64,000 bases of DNA from Viridibacillus arenosi (GCF_001955655.1 NZ_MSPW01000010.1:97978-161977); one strand, 5' to 3'; shown: positions 15,814 through 25,227, numbered from the stretch's first letter. The notes: generated from the letters alone by a model not told the origin. Numbers and translations: made by a program.

Positions 15814-16692
15814 TTAGCAATTTGCCTCATGCCATAATCGTTTAACATTATCCATCCCAATTTTCGAGCCAACTTCGCAATCTTCCATGCCTTCAAATTC
15901 AATGGTAAGATAACCGTCATATCCTGAAGACTTAACAATGTTCATGATTTCACGAATATTAATGTCGCCATGTCCTACAATTGCACCACGGATGTAATTA
16001 TCGTTTACTGTTCTAAACCATTCGCCTGCTCCTGGATTTTCAAAATAAGGTCTAGTATAAAAATCTTTAAAATGCACTGTAGCAGCGTACTGGATATTTT
16101 TCTTTACCCCTACTAATGGTTCTTCATCTATACATAGGAAATTCCCTACATCTAATGTTGTTTTAAAATTCGGTCTATTTACAGCATGAATAACTTGTTG
16201 CACGCGATCACTCGTTTGAACATTAAAACCATGATTTTCAATCGTTGTTGTAATACCAAATTGTGCTGCATAATCTGCGAGGAGTTGGCTTCCTTTTACA
16301 AGTTTATCGAAGTGTTCATTAAAATAATGTATTGTCATATCCTCTTTTGGTAACGTAAAGGCTGTAACATCATGTCGCATGATGTTAATGCCCATTCGAT
16401 TCACAATATCAACATGTCTCTTTAATCGTTCTACCTCTGCATAAAATTCCTCATCCGTCTCTTGAACAAAATTTGCAGGTAAAGAATACGCTGATAATTC
16501 AAGTCCAAGTTGTTGCGCCTTCTCTTTAATTTGATCAGCAAGTTCCGGATTATCTACAACTGTAAATTCATAAGGAACAAGTTCGACGTGCTCTCCACCA
16601 TTATCTGCAACCCATTGAATGACGTCTAATACATCCATGTTTCCTGCTCGCATTTTCTTTACTAAGCTGTAAGTACTTAATCCAACTTTCAT
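15814..16692 (-). CDS. Second xylose-isomerase-like TIM barrel protein
   Basis: 292 residues from the ATG at 16692 (MKVGLSTYSLV). The GTG at 16701 falls inside the GAGGTG ribosome binding site and is not the start. Metal ligands appear in TTIENHGF (Glu), TLDVGNFL (Asp), VHFKDFY (His) and LTIEFEG (Glu). It is diverged from the paralogue at 13829-14722, so the two probably catalyse different steps, for example an epimerase or isomerase and a lyase. It begins 18 bases after the OppF-like ATPase stop, placing import and catabolism in one transcript. Confidence 0.88.
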   Translation of the reverse strand: MKVGLSTYSLVKKMRAGNMDVLDVIQWVADNGGEHVELVPYEFTVVDNPELADQIKEKAQQLGLELSAYSLPANFVQETDEEFYAEVERLKRHVDIVNRMGINIMRHDVTAFTLPKEDMTIHYFNEHFDKLVKGSQLLADYAAQFGITTTIENHGFNVQTSDRVQQVIHAVNRPNFKTTLDVGNFLCIDEEPLVGVKKNIQYAATVHFKDFYTRPYFENPGAGEWFRTVNDNYIRGAIVGHGDINIREIMNIVKSSGYDGYLTIEFEGMEDCEVGSKIGMDNVKRLWHEANC

Positions 16693-16710
16693 ATCGATCA
16701 CCTCTTCAAT

Positions 16711-17682
16711 TTATTGGTCTAACAAATGGCAAGATGCAAAATGATTTTCTTCTTGAAGCTGTTGTCTTTTTGGCTTCTCTTTCTTACAAACATCCATGGC
16801 AAAAGGACATCTTGTATGGAATGTACACCCTGATGGAGGGTTTTTCGGACTTGGTATATCCCCTTTTAGAATGATTTTCTCTTTTCTTAATCTAGGGTTT
16901 GCAACTGGTACAGAAGATAATAATGCTTTCGTGTACGGATGTTGAGGATTTGCAAAAACGTTGTCTTTAGGCCCTGATTCTACGATTGCACCTAAATACA
17001 TGACACCTATATTGTCACTTATATGTTCAACAACACTTAAGTCATGTGAGATAAATAAATAAGAAATGCCATACTCTCTTTGTAAATCTTTTAATAGATT
17101 TAATATTTGAGATTGGATAGATACGTCCAAGGCAGAAACAGGTTCGTCGGCAATAATGAGCTGTGGCTTCATAATTAAAGCACGAGCAATACCAATTCTT
17201 TGTCTTTGTCCACCACTAAACTCATGAGCATATCTTTCAGCGTGATACTCACTTAACCCTACAACTTCTAGTATTTCTAACACCTTTTTCTGACGCTCAC
17301 TAGTCGATAGATTAGTATGAATAATCAGCGGTTCAGCTATAATTTCTTTCACTTTCATGCGTGGATTCAATGAGGCATAAGGGTCTTGGAAAATCATTTG
17401 AACCGATTGCCTCATCTGCTTTAATTGCGATTCTTTTTTATTTGAAACTTCCATTCCATCAATCCAAATAGATCCTTCAGTAGGTTCTAATAATCTAGAG
17501 ATGAGACGACCTGTTGTCGATTTACCACAACCACTTTCGCCAACAAGGCTAAATGTCTCGCCTTTTTGAATTTCAAATGACACGTCACTTACTGCTTGTA
17601 TTATTTTTTTCTTCTCAAAAAAGCCATTTGACAACTCGAAGGATTTTTTTAGTTTCTCAACTTTTAATATTGTATTTGACAT
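16711..17682 (-). CDS. Oligopeptide-type ABC importer ATPase (OppF/DppF-like)
   Basis: 323 residues from the ATG at 17682, with GAGGTGAGG just upstream. Walker A GESGCGKST, signature EFSGGQRQR, Walker B LIIADEP and a C-terminal oligo/HPY extension with the cysteines TFHTRCPF...C expected for an OppF-type Fe-S or metal site are present. It lies five bases after the OppD-like gene. With the partner ATPase, two permeases and the binding protein it completes a five-part importer of the peptide/nickel/opine family. Confidence 0.93.
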   Translation of the reverse strand: MSNTILKVEKLKKSFELSNGFFEKKKIIQAVSDVSFEIQKGETFSLVGESGCGKSTTGRLISRLLEPTEGSIWIDGMEVSNKKESQLKQMRQSVQMIFQDPYASLNPRMKVKEIIAEPLIIHTNLSTSERQKKVLEILEVVGLSEYHAERYAHEFSGGQRQRIGIARALIMKPQLIIADEPVSALDVSIQSQILNLLKDLQREYGISYLFISHDLSVVEHISDNIGVMYLGAIVESGPKDNVFANPQHPYTKALLSSVPVANPRLRKEKIILKGDIPSPKNPPSGCTFHTRCPFAMDVCKKEKPKRQQLQEENHFASCHLLDQ

Positions 17683-17687
17683 TCGCC

Positions 17688-18668
17688 TCACCTCGTTTCT
17701 AGTTCATATAGCCAACAACTGCATAACCTATCATTCTCTATTGCTAGACAAGCAGGTTCTTGCTCATGGCAAATGGGCATCGCCATATTGCATCTAGGAG
17801 CAAACTTACAACCTTTTGGCATATTAGATGGATTTGGTACGTTTCCTTTTATAGAATCTAATTTATCTTTTTTCTCGCCTAATTTTGGAACAGATGCAAT
17901 TAAACCTTTACTATATGGATGCTTCGGATTTTCGAATAATTCGTAAACAGATGCCTCTTCTACAACTTTACCTGCATACATGACAACTACTCTGTCACAC
18001 ATCTCAGCTACTACACCTAAATCATGTGTGATTAAAAGGATTGACATTTTTTCATCTTTTTGAAGCTTTTTCATAAGTTCCAATATTTGTGCTTGAATTG
18101 TTACATCGAGAGCAGTCGTAGGCTCGTCTGCAATAAGTAGATTTGGATTACATGACATCGCCATAGCAATCATCACACGTTGTCTCATTCCTCCAGAAAG
18201 TTGATGAGGATATTCATCTACAATTTCATCTGGCCTTGCAATCCCTACTTTAGTGAGCATTGCAATCGCATGTACTCTAGCTTCACTTTTACTTAACTTT
18301 AAGTGCACGCGAATTGGTTCCGTGAGCTGCTTTCCTATTTTCATTACTGGATTTAATGAAGTCATCGGATCTTGGAAAATCATCGCCATTTGCTTGCCGC
18401 GCAATTTACGCATTTCATAGTCTGATAGATTGACTAAATTCGAGTCATTGAAATAAATATTTCCATTAGTGATTTCACCTGTAGTCCCTTGAAACAAACG
18501 CATAATGGATAACGATGTTAAACTTTTTCCACAGCCAGATTCACCAACAAGACCTAACACTTCACCTTCATTGATGTGAAAGTTAACTCCATGCAATATT
18601 CTCGTCTTCTGCTTATCCCTCGTAAATTCAGTTTGTAATTCTTCAACCTGAAGTAGTTTTTTAGTCAT
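17688..18668 (-). CDS. Oligopeptide-type ABC importer ATPase (OppD/DppD-like)
   Basis: 326 residues. Walker A is GESGCGKSL, the signature is HQLSGGMRQR, and Walker B is LLIADEP followed by TTALDVTIQAQ. The C-terminal cysteine cluster KFAPRCNMAMPIC is typical of OppD. It lies 13 bases downstream of the OppC-like permease. The importer is not next to peptidases but to sugar-modifying enzymes, so the substrate is likely a glycoconjugate or sugar derivative, not a simple peptide (inference). Confidence 0.93.
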   Translation of the reverse strand: MTKKLLQVEELQTEFTRDKQKTRILHGVNFHINEGEVLGLVGESGCGKSLTSLSIMRLFQGTTGEITNGNIYFNDSNLVNLSDYEMRKLRGKQMAMIFQDPMTSLNPVMKIGKQLTEPIRVHLKLSKSEARVHAIAMLTKVGIARPDEIVDEYPHQLSGGMRQRVMIAMAMSCNPNLLIADEPTTALDVTIQAQILELMKKLQKDEKMSILLITHDLGVVAEMCDRVVVMYAGKVVEEASVYELFENPKHPYSKGLIASVPKLGEKKDKLDSIKGNVPNPSNMPKGCKFAPRCNMAMPICHEQEPACLAIENDRLCSCWLYELETR

Positions 18669-18681
18669 ATCCTGATTCCCC

Positions 18682-19578
18682 TTAATCGTTCTTCGTTTTC
18701 GGATCTAATACATCTCGTAATCCATCACCTATTAAATTAAAAGCAAGAACAGTTAAAAAGATGGCAATCCCAGGTACAATTACTACATGTGAAGCTGTGC
18801 CTAAATAATCTCTTCCTGTACTTAACATTACTCCCCACTCAGGTGTTTCAGGACTAGCACCTAAGCCTAAAAAACTTAAACTTGAAGCTGCTAAAATCGC
18901 TGTACCTATTCGCATTGTCACGAAAATGATAAGGCTACTTACAGTTTCCGGAAAAATATGTTTATACATAATACGACGATGTGGTGCCCCCATTGATTTT
19001 GCTGCTTCCACATAAGTGTTTTCTTTGGCCTCTAAAGTGGCCCCACGGACGAGTCTAGCAAATGAAGGTATACCAAAAACCGTTACTGCGATAATCACAT
19101 TATTTAAACCAGGTCCTAGAATTGCCACAATAGCAATTGCTAAAAGCAAGTCTGGAAAAGAAAACAAGACATCACTTGAACGCATTATTATGCGATCCAA
19201 CCAACCACCAAAATAGCCACTCATTAAGCCTAAAATGGTTCCTAAAATCATCCCTAAAAAAACCGATGCGAAGCTAACGCTCAATGAGATTCTCGTTCCC
19301 ATGATTAGTCGACTTAATATATCTCTGCCATATTCATCAGTTCCTGCTAGATGTGATTTACTAGGAGGTTCTAACAAGGCATCATAATTTGGTTTATATG
19401 GATCGAAAGGTACGATATAAGGTGCTAAGATTGCTACAACAATTAGTAATAAAACAAAAACACTAGCGATAAATGCTACTTTTTGCTTTCTAAAGTTTTT
19501 CCAAAATTCTTTGACTGGAGAGTATTTTGGTTGCATAATCACTGTTTTTTCATTTTTGCCTATTGAAACGCTATTCAT
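18682..19578 (-). CDS. Oligopeptide-type ABC importer permease (OppC/DppC-like)
   Basis: 298 residues. A cytoplasmic N-terminus leads into TM1 (about 34-54). An OppC_N region is followed by the BPD_transp_1 core with the EAA loop (YVEAAKSMGAPHRRIMYKHI). Six TM segments are expected. The ending HVVIVPGIAIFLTVLAFNLIGDGLRD-type block is the standard C-terminus of this subfamily. It lies 12 bases after the OppB-like gene. Confidence 0.93.
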   Translation of the reverse strand: MNSVSIGKNEKTVIMQPKYSPVKEFWKNFRKQKVAFIASVFVLLLIVVAILAPYIVPFDPYKPNYDALLEPPSKSHLAGTDEYGRDILSRLIMGTRISLSVSFASVFLGMILGTILGLMSGYFGGWLDRIIMRSSDVLFSFPDLLLAIAIVAILGPGLNNVIIAVTVFGIPSFARLVRGATLEAKENTYVEAAKSMGAPHRRIMYKHIFPETVSSLIIFVTMRIGTAILAASSLSFLGLGASPETPEWGVMLSTGRDYLGTASHVVIVPGIAIFLTVLAFNLIGDGLRDVLDPKTKND

Positions 19579-19590
19579 AAATACCCTCCT

Positions 19591-20514
19591 TTAGGACTGA
19601 ACTTGAATTTTTGGATTTAGAACGCTGTATAATATATCTACTACTAAATTGACGATAATAAACTCAATCGCAAACAAGAGAAGTGCTGACTGAATCACTG
19701 GATAATCCCGAAATGCAATTGAATCGATGAGTAAACGGCCCATTCCAGGGAAACTAAAGACAGTCTCAACAACAACTGATCCACCTAAAAGGAATCCAAA
19801 TTGTAAGCCTGCAATCGTTACAACAGGTATTAAAGAATTTCTTAATGCATGTTGTATAATGACAACTGATTCCTTCAATCCTTTAGCACGGCCAGTTCGT
19901 ATATAGTCTGTCTGCAATGTTTCTAACAAAGATGATCTTGTAAATCTAGCAATCATCGACATAATACCTGCACCTAACGTCAATGAAGGCAGAATATAAC
20001 TTTTGAAGCCTTCTGATCCACCAGTTGGGAGAATACCTAGTTGTACAGAAAACAATTGAATCAACAGTAACCCTAGCCAAAACCCCGGCAATGAAATACC
20101 AGATACTGCTGTTACCATTCCTAAATAATCAGGCCATTTGTTTTTAAATACAGCTGATAACGTTCCTATCAATAAACCAATAATAGTCGCCCAAATCATC
20201 GCAAAAAATGTTAAATAAATGGATGGCATGAAGCGCGATGTAAACATATCGGAGACTGGTAAACCCGTCTTTAATGATGTACCTAAATTACCTTGCAACA
20301 AATTTCCCATATAAGAAATGTATTGTTTCCATATAGGATCATTTAAACCTAACTCTTCTCGCACATTTTGGACATCTTCTAATGTCGCATCCTTACCTGC
20401 AACTAACCGTGCAGGGTCACCAGGAATAAAGTGAATAAACAAGAAAGACAGTATCGAAACTACAATAATTATTGGTAATATTTCTAACACTCGTTTTATG
20501 ATATATCGAAGCAT
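19591..20514 (-). CDS. Oligopeptide-type ABC importer permease (OppB/DppB-like)
   Basis: 307 residues from the ATG at 20514, preceded by GGAGGGAG; the upstream in-frame codons belong to the ribosome binding site. It starts MLRYIIKRVLEILP, with TM1 at residues 9-29, and has FIPGDPAR and an EAA loop (YIRTGRAKGLKESVVIIQHALRNS). The C-terminal segment DILYSVLNPKIQ is the OppB hallmark. A hairpin lies between it and the binding-protein gene (20592-20615). Confidence 0.93.
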   Translation of the reverse strand: MLRYIIKRVLEILPIIIVVSILSFLFIHFIPGDPARLVAGKDATLEDVQNVREELGLNDPIWKQYISYMGNLLQGNLGTSLKTGLPVSDMFTSRFMPSIYLTFFAMIWATIIGLLIGTLSAVFKNKWPDYLGMVTAVSGISLPGFWLGLLLIQLFSVQLGILPTGGSEGFKSYILPSLTLGAGIMSMIARFTRSSLLETLQTDYIRTGRAKGLKESVVIIQHALRNSLIPVVTIAGLQFGFLLGGSVVVETVFSFPGMGRLLIDSIAFRDYPVIQSALLLFAIEFIIVNLVVDILYSVLNPKIQVQS

Positions 20515-20591
20515 TTGTTCTCCCTCCATTTAAAAGGTGAATGCCGTGAAAATTCTATAAGTTATTAATCTAGCCATTTTTGATAAAGCAA

Positions 20592-20615
20592 GAAGCTGAA
20601 ATTTGTTTCAGCCTC
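20592..20615 (-). terminator. Hairpin between binding-protein and permease genes
   Basis: GAGGCTGAAA/TTTCAGCTTC arms (minus strand) with a 4-base loop, followed by a weak pyrimidine tract (TTGCTTT). It is probably a partial terminator or mRNA-stabilising stem that lets the binding protein be made in excess over the membrane subunits, as is common in ABC importer operons. Confidence 0.5.
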
Positions 20616-20635
20616 TTACCTACTATCTACAGTAA

Positions 20636-22222
20636 TTATTTAAAATTAGCATCTTTTACATTTAATCCTCCAGGTGGATCTACGACAACGCCCTCTACAT
20701 CAGATCGAACACCATACACAATTTCATCGACTCCTAGGAAGATCCATGGTGCATCTTTATAAACGGTTTCTTGGATTTTAGCGTATAATTCTTCTTGTTT
20801 TGCCTTATCTGAAATAGAGTTGGCTTCATCCATCCATTTATCCACGTCTTTATTGTTATAATAGGCTGTATTTGCACCGTTCGGTGGGAAAGAAGAGCTA
20901 TGGAATAATGGTTTTGTTGCATTTGTAATATCTGAAGCATATGAAGACCAACTCACATACCACATTTGTAGTTTTGAATCGTCAGGCGTTTGCGCTCCAT
21001 AGATTTCATCTGAAAGAGTTCCTTCTTCCATTGACTTAATTTCTACTTTTACGCCAATTTGTTTTAACTGTTGTTGGATGAATTGCATACCTTTCATCGT
21101 GTCAGAGTTTGTGTTACCCCAAATCTCGGCTTCAAAGCCATCAGCATAGCCAGCTTCTTTTAATAATTCTTTTGCTTTATTAATGTTTTGTTTATATGCT
21201 TCTTGTTGTTTATAGTAGATAGTTTTAGATGGAATAATTGAATCTAACGGAAGACCTAATCCAAAATTTACGACTTTTATAAATGCATCTTTATCCACTG
21301 CATAGTTAAATGCTTGTCGTACTCTTACATCATTAAAAGGCTTTTTATAAGTATTTATTGATACATATCGTGCGATCGTTGAAGGAATTTTGTTTACTTG
21401 GATATCTTTATTCCCTTCAACTTCCTTAATATTTTGAGATGGTACAGGATAAATAACTCCCGCCTCTCCCGTTTTTAACATCGCTACACGTGATCCATTT
21501 TCAGGTACTGGTTTAAAGATGATTTTCTTAACTCGTTCACCTTTTCCCCAATAATCATCAAATCTTTCTATTGATAAATGATCACCTTGAACCCACTCAA
21601 CAAATTTAAAAGCGCCAGTACCTACAGGTTTTTTTGGAATATCTGCCAGATTTTCCTTCACTAATTTAGGGCTAATAATTTTAGCTACTCCAAAACGAGT
21701 GAGCATCGGGCTATATGTTTCCTTTAAAGTAATTATTATTTCGTATTCACTTGGTGTTTCAATTTTTTTAATTAAGCTAAAACCACGTGAATTTAATCGT
21801 AAACTCTTGTCTTTCATTATCCGTTCAAAATTCACTTTAACTGCTTCAGCATTAAAATCTTCTCCATCATGGAATTTAATACCTTGATGTAATTTAAAAG
21901 TATAAACAAGTGCGTCTTCACTTACTGAATAGTCTTCAGCTAGAACATTTATGATTTGACCTTCATCATCAAAACCTAGCAAGCCTTCTAACATAGCAGA
22001 TTGTACTGAGTTAGAATTTGTATCCCCTGTATTATGAGGATCCATTGTAATGAAGTTTTCATTTACTGCGACAACCAGTTCTTCTTTCTTTTCAGTAGTT
22101 GGCTCTTTCTCCCCTTTGCCTTCACTACTATTTGTTTCTTTCTTGTCATTAGAACATGCAACCATAAAAATGGCGCAAAAAACGACTAACAACAGAACTT
22201 TCCAACCTTTCCTTTGCAGCAT
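20636..22222 (-). CDS. Extracellular solute-binding lipoprotein (SBP_bac_5, OppA/DppA-like)
   Basis: 528 residues. The signal peptide ends in a lipobox (FMVAC, Cys at residue 23), so the protein is a membrane-tethered lipoprotein outside the cell. A Ser/Glu/Lys-rich linker precedes the large SBP_bac_5 domain, with the conserved ILSPKLV-like, GTGAFKFVEW and KPFNDVRVRQAFNYA segments. AAGGGGG precedes the ATG. It is the first gene of the operon that runs to 11541. The cluster-5 fold accepts peptides, but also nickel, sugars and opines, so the ligand should be read from the neighbouring sugar enzymes (inference). Confidence 0.93.
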   Translation of the reverse strand: MLQRKGWKVLLLVVFCAIFMVACSNDKKETNSSEGKGEKEPTTEKKEELVVAVNENFITMDPHNTGDTNSNSVQSAMLEGLLGFDDEGQIINVLAEDYSVSEDALVYTFKLHQGIKFHDGEDFNAEAVKVNFERIMKDKSLRLNSRGFSLIKKIETPSEYEIIITLKETYSPMLTRFGVAKIISPKLVKENLADIPKKPVGTGAFKFVEWVQGDHLSIERFDDYWGKGERVKKIIFKPVPENGSRVAMLKTGEAGVIYPVPSQNIKEVEGNKDIQVNKIPSTIARYVSINTYKKPFNDVRVRQAFNYAVDKDAFIKVVNFGLGLPLDSIIPSKTIYYKQQEAYKQNINKAKELLKEAGYADGFEAEIWGNTNSDTMKGMQFIQQQLKQIGVKVEIKSMEEGTLSDEIYGAQTPDDSKLQMWYVSWSSYASDITNATKPLFHSSSFPPNGANTAYYNNKDVDKWMDEANSISDKAKQEELYAKIQETVYKDAPWIFLGVDEIVYGVRSDVEGVVVDPPGGLNVKDANFK

Positions 22223-22460
22223 AAGCCCATCCCCCTTGTTCTCACTAATTCAAAGACTATTTCTATTAAAAAGATGAACGATTTCGAAATGATTAGTCTT
22301 GACTATGTGAGAAATTTTATAAAATAATTTCATAACAAAGCCTATGCAAGGAAAAATGATTTTAACACCATGAAAATAATTATTATATAATTCAGTTATT
22401 TTCAGCATATTTATATAGATTTTTATATTAATTACTCCATTGGTGAAAAAAACAAAAAAA

Positions 22461-22491
22461 AGCGGGCTCTTCTTTTAAAGAAGAGCCCGCT
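22461..22491. terminator. Strong terminator of the 28-residue peptide gene
   Basis: A perfect 13-15 bp stem, AGCGGGCTCTTC/GAAGAGCCCGCT, followed on the minus strand by eight T residues. Its strength relative to the tiny gene it closes is notable. Confidence 0.9.
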
Positions 22492-22507
22492 TCAATGATT
22501 AATTGAA

Positions 22508-22594
22508 TTAATCTGCGATTGTATTACTCATAATAATAGAGATAACAGTATTGATAACTACTAAAGATATGATTGCAAAAATTGTAATTCCCAT
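22508..22594 (-). CDS. 28-residue single-TM membrane peptide
   Basis: ATG at 22594 and TAA at 22508; residues MGITIFAIIS then a hydrophobic helix, ending SNTIAD. An excellent AGAGGAGGG site lies about eight bases before the ATG, and a strong terminator lies 17 bases after the stop. The stretch from 22595 to 22911 holds no other gene, apart from the terminator of the next one. The peptide resembles in form, not in detectable sequence, the small toxic or signalling membrane peptides of Firmicutes. Function is unknown. Confidence 0.65.
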   Translation of the reverse strand: MGITIFAIISLVVINTVISIIMSNTIAD

Positions 22595-22842
22595 TAAAGT
22601 AACCCTCCTCTTTTTCTACTTAAAAACTAATCCGATAAAGACAAGGATTTATAAACAATGTTTTCTCTATCATTATAGTAAATATCTATCGATTTATCAA
22701 AAAAATATTCTTATATGACTTAAATAACATGATTTTCTAGGTTATATTATCCGATTTTACACTAATTTAGATGTATTTATTGAATAGAATTGCATATTAT
22801 ACTTATTTTTCTCTATTGATTGATTAACAATACAATAAAAAA

Positions 22843-22876
22843 AAACAGATCCTTCCATTCTAGAAGAATCTGTTTA
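22843..22876 (-). terminator. Terminator of the 61-residue gene
   Basis: AACAGAT...ATCTGTT arms with an inner CTTC/GAAG pair and eight or more T residues on the minus strand. Confidence 0.85.
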
Positions 22877-22911
22877 AATCTATATAAAATGCCTTTGCAA
22901 TAGGCAGTATT

Positions 22912-23097
22912 TTAACCAATTAGAGCATGTTTTACTACTTCATAAGCTTGGCAAATTGCATTTTTGTTTTCTTCAGGTTCACTTTCTAGCATTTCACATG
23001 CAAAATCGTATAAATTTGAATCTGCTCCAGAAGCAACAGCATACATTACTTCCTCTTGAAGTTTTTCAACGTAAAATATAATTTTCTGATCCATCAT
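22912..23097 (-). CDS. Small hypothetical protein, 61 residues
   Basis: Starts at a double ATG (MMDQKIIFYVEK) with AAAGGAG upstream. The protein is acidic and probably helical: EKLQEEVMYAV in the first half, CEMLESEPEENKNA in the middle, and VVKHALIG at the end. It has no TM segment or signal. It is monocistronic with its own terminator. I do not recognise the family. Confidence 0.7.
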   Translation of the reverse strand: MMDQKIIFYVEKLQEEVMYAVASGADSNLYDFACEMLESEPEENKNAICQAYEVVKHALIG

Positions 23098-23291
23098 GAA
23101 AAAACTCCTTTTATTATATTAAATGCACCACCCAAGCCAAAGATGTGTATGGGCTATTGATGTATTATCTTTATTTATTTTATAAGGTCAGACATCTTAC
23201 TTCTACTATGTTAATTCAATTTTAACACATAATTTGTCTATTAATTGACAGCAAATAATTCCTTTATAATTGGAGAGCTTGCATTAAAACA

Positions 23292-23330
23292 CAAAAAAGA
23301 AGAGCCCTTTTCCAGGACACTTCTTTTTCT
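23292..23330 (-). terminator. Terminator of recQ
   Basis: AGAAG...CTTCT outer arms and CC/GG inner pairs, followed on the minus strand by TTTTTTG, just after the recQ stop. Confidence 0.75.
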
Positions 23331-23336
23331 ACATCA

Positions 23337-25106
23337 TTACACATTTACTTCAAAATTAATAATTACATCCATAAAAGCAGTACCATATTTCTCTAGCTTG
23401 TTTGCTCCTACGCCGTTTACTTCTAAAAACTCGTTTGCAGTTTTTGGTCGTTTTGCACACATATCTTGCAATGATTTATCGGAGAAAATAACAAATGGAG
23501 GTACATTTGCTTCATCTGCCAATTGTTTTCGAATTTTACGTAGTTCTTCAAATAATGGATCGTTTTCAGCAATTTGTCTTGTGACAACAACACCTTTACG
23601 TTGCACTTTTACTTTACCAAGCAGTACATCTTTACCTTTTTCTGAAACGAAAATAGTCGGCATGTTTCCCTGTTTCACAGATAATAAATCCTCAGCAATC
23701 ATGAACTCTATGAAATTGGATACTTCTTTAACTGTCATATTTTTCATAATGCCATATGTTGAAAGCCTATTTAAACCAAAGCTGATGACTTTTTGATTTT
23801 GTGATCCGATTAATACTTGAGCAATCATTGTTTTACCGAATTTCTGACCCATACGGATTACACAACTTAGTACCTTTTGAACATCTTCAGTAACATCAAA
23901 AATCTCTCGATCGTCTTTGCAATTTGCACACTTTCCACAAACTTCCGCATTTTCTTCACCGAAATATTTCACAATATACTGCTGTAAGCATTGCTCAGTA
24001 TGGCAATAATCAGCCATTCCTTGTAATTTAGCAAGTTCTCCAGGAATACGTTCACGGTCCTGTGATTGGTCGATTAAAAAGCGTTGTGTTTGCACATCTT
24101 GAGAGGCATATAAAACAACACATTCACTCTGTAACCCATCACGACCTGCCCTCCCTGCTTCCTGATAATAACTTTCCATATTCTTCGGCAATTGATAATG
24201 AATAACATATCTGACGTTGGATTTATCGATACCCATACCAAAGGCATTTGTTGCAACCATTACTTGTGCTTCGTCTTTTAGGAAACGCGTTTGTTCCTGT
24301 TGACGGAAAGCCTCTGGTAAACCTGCATGATATTTTGCGACGGAAATACCAGCTTTCATCAACACATCATATACATGATCCACTGCTTTCCTTGTTGCTG
24401 CGTATATAATACCGACTTCATTAATATTTTGTTTTACAAAGTCTTTAATGTAACGGTCTTTGTCTTGTCCTAAAACAACTGAAAAAGAAAGATTACTACG
24501 GGCAAATCCAGTAATGACAGTATTTGCATCCGTTATTTGTAAGATGCGACAAATGTCTTCCCTTACTTCTGGTGTCGCAGTTGCTGTTAGTGCTAAGACA
24601 ACGGGTTTCTCTTCAAAAACAGTCAACAATCGATTAATAGCACGATAGCTCGGACGGAAATCATGTCCCCATTGTGAAATACAATGCGCTTCATCTACAG
24701 CGATTAATGGCACTCGTATATTCTTTAGCTCAGACAAAAACTGAGGCGATTCTAGTCGTTCAGGAGCGATATATAAAAGCTGATATCTTCCTTCATGTAA
24801 GTTTTCCATTGTTTCACGTAATTCACTTGCAGATAATGTACTATTAATAAACGCCGCTGAAATACCGACTTCAAGCAGAGTATCCACTTGGTCTTGCATT
24901 AGAGAAATAAGTGGTGAAACAACAATAGTTGTACCCTCTAGTAACAGAGCTGGAATTTGATAACAAATTGATTTCCCTCCACCTGTTGGCATTACACACA
25001 AGCTCGATTTCTGTTCTAAAACATTCGAAACTATCTGTGCTTGTCCCTCGCGAAAATCGTCATAACCAAAATATTTTCCTAGCAGATGTTGTGCTTCTTC
25101 AAACAT
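23337..25106 (-). CDS. recQ: ATP-dependent DNA helicase RecQ
   Basis: 589 residues in full RecQ order. The SF2 helicase core has Walker A MPTGGGKSICYQIP (residues 40-53), the DEAH box AVDEAHCISQWGHDFR and motif VI QEAGRAGRDG. The zinc-binding RecQ-Ct region contains C-x(16)-type spacing ending in CGKCANC. A winged helix (RQC) and a C-terminal HRDC domain (DKSLQDMCAKRPKT...NGVGANKLEKYG) follow. The enzyme unwinds DNA 3' to 5' during recombinational repair and replication-fork rescue. It is monocistronic. Bacilli often carry two RecQ-type genes, so this may be recQ or its paralogue recS. Confidence 0.95.
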   Translation of the reverse strand: MFEEAQHLLGKYFGYDDFREGQAQIVSNVLEQKSSLCVMPTGGGKSICYQIPALLLEGTTIVVSPLISLMQDQVDTLLEVGISAAFINSTLSASELRETMENLHEGRYQLLYIAPERLESPQFLSELKNIRVPLIAVDEAHCISQWGHDFRPSYRAINRLLTVFEEKPVVLALTATATPEVREDICRILQITDANTVITGFARSNLSFSVVLGQDKDRYIKDFVKQNINEVGIIYAATRKAVDHVYDVLMKAGISVAKYHAGLPEAFRQQEQTRFLKDEAQVMVATNAFGMGIDKSNVRYVIHYQLPKNMESYYQEAGRAGRDGLQSECVVLYASQDVQTQRFLIDQSQDRERIPGELAKLQGMADYCHTEQCLQQYIVKYFGEENAEVCGKCANCKDDREIFDVTEDVQKVLSCVIRMGQKFGKTMIAQVLIGSQNQKVISFGLNRLSTYGIMKNMTVKEVSNFIEFMIAEDLLSVKQGNMPTIFVSEKGKDVLLGKVKVQRKGVVVTRQIAENDPLFEELRKIRKQLADEANVPPFVIFSDKSLQDMCAKRPKTANEFLEVNGVGANKLEKYGTAFMDVIINFEVNV

Positions 25107-25227
25107 TCACCTACCCCCTTCAATACGTATATATGTCCTTCCATTGTAACATTTAATAGATTGAAAGGCTTTTAATTAGCTATTCTCCAATAAGTAAGAT
25201 AAATAGATTATTAAATTTACATTTTAA

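Noticed and set aside
23245..23796. 183-codon plus-strand frame
   Set aside because: Antisense shadow of the 3' part of recQ; composition is unlike a protein and no start signals are present.
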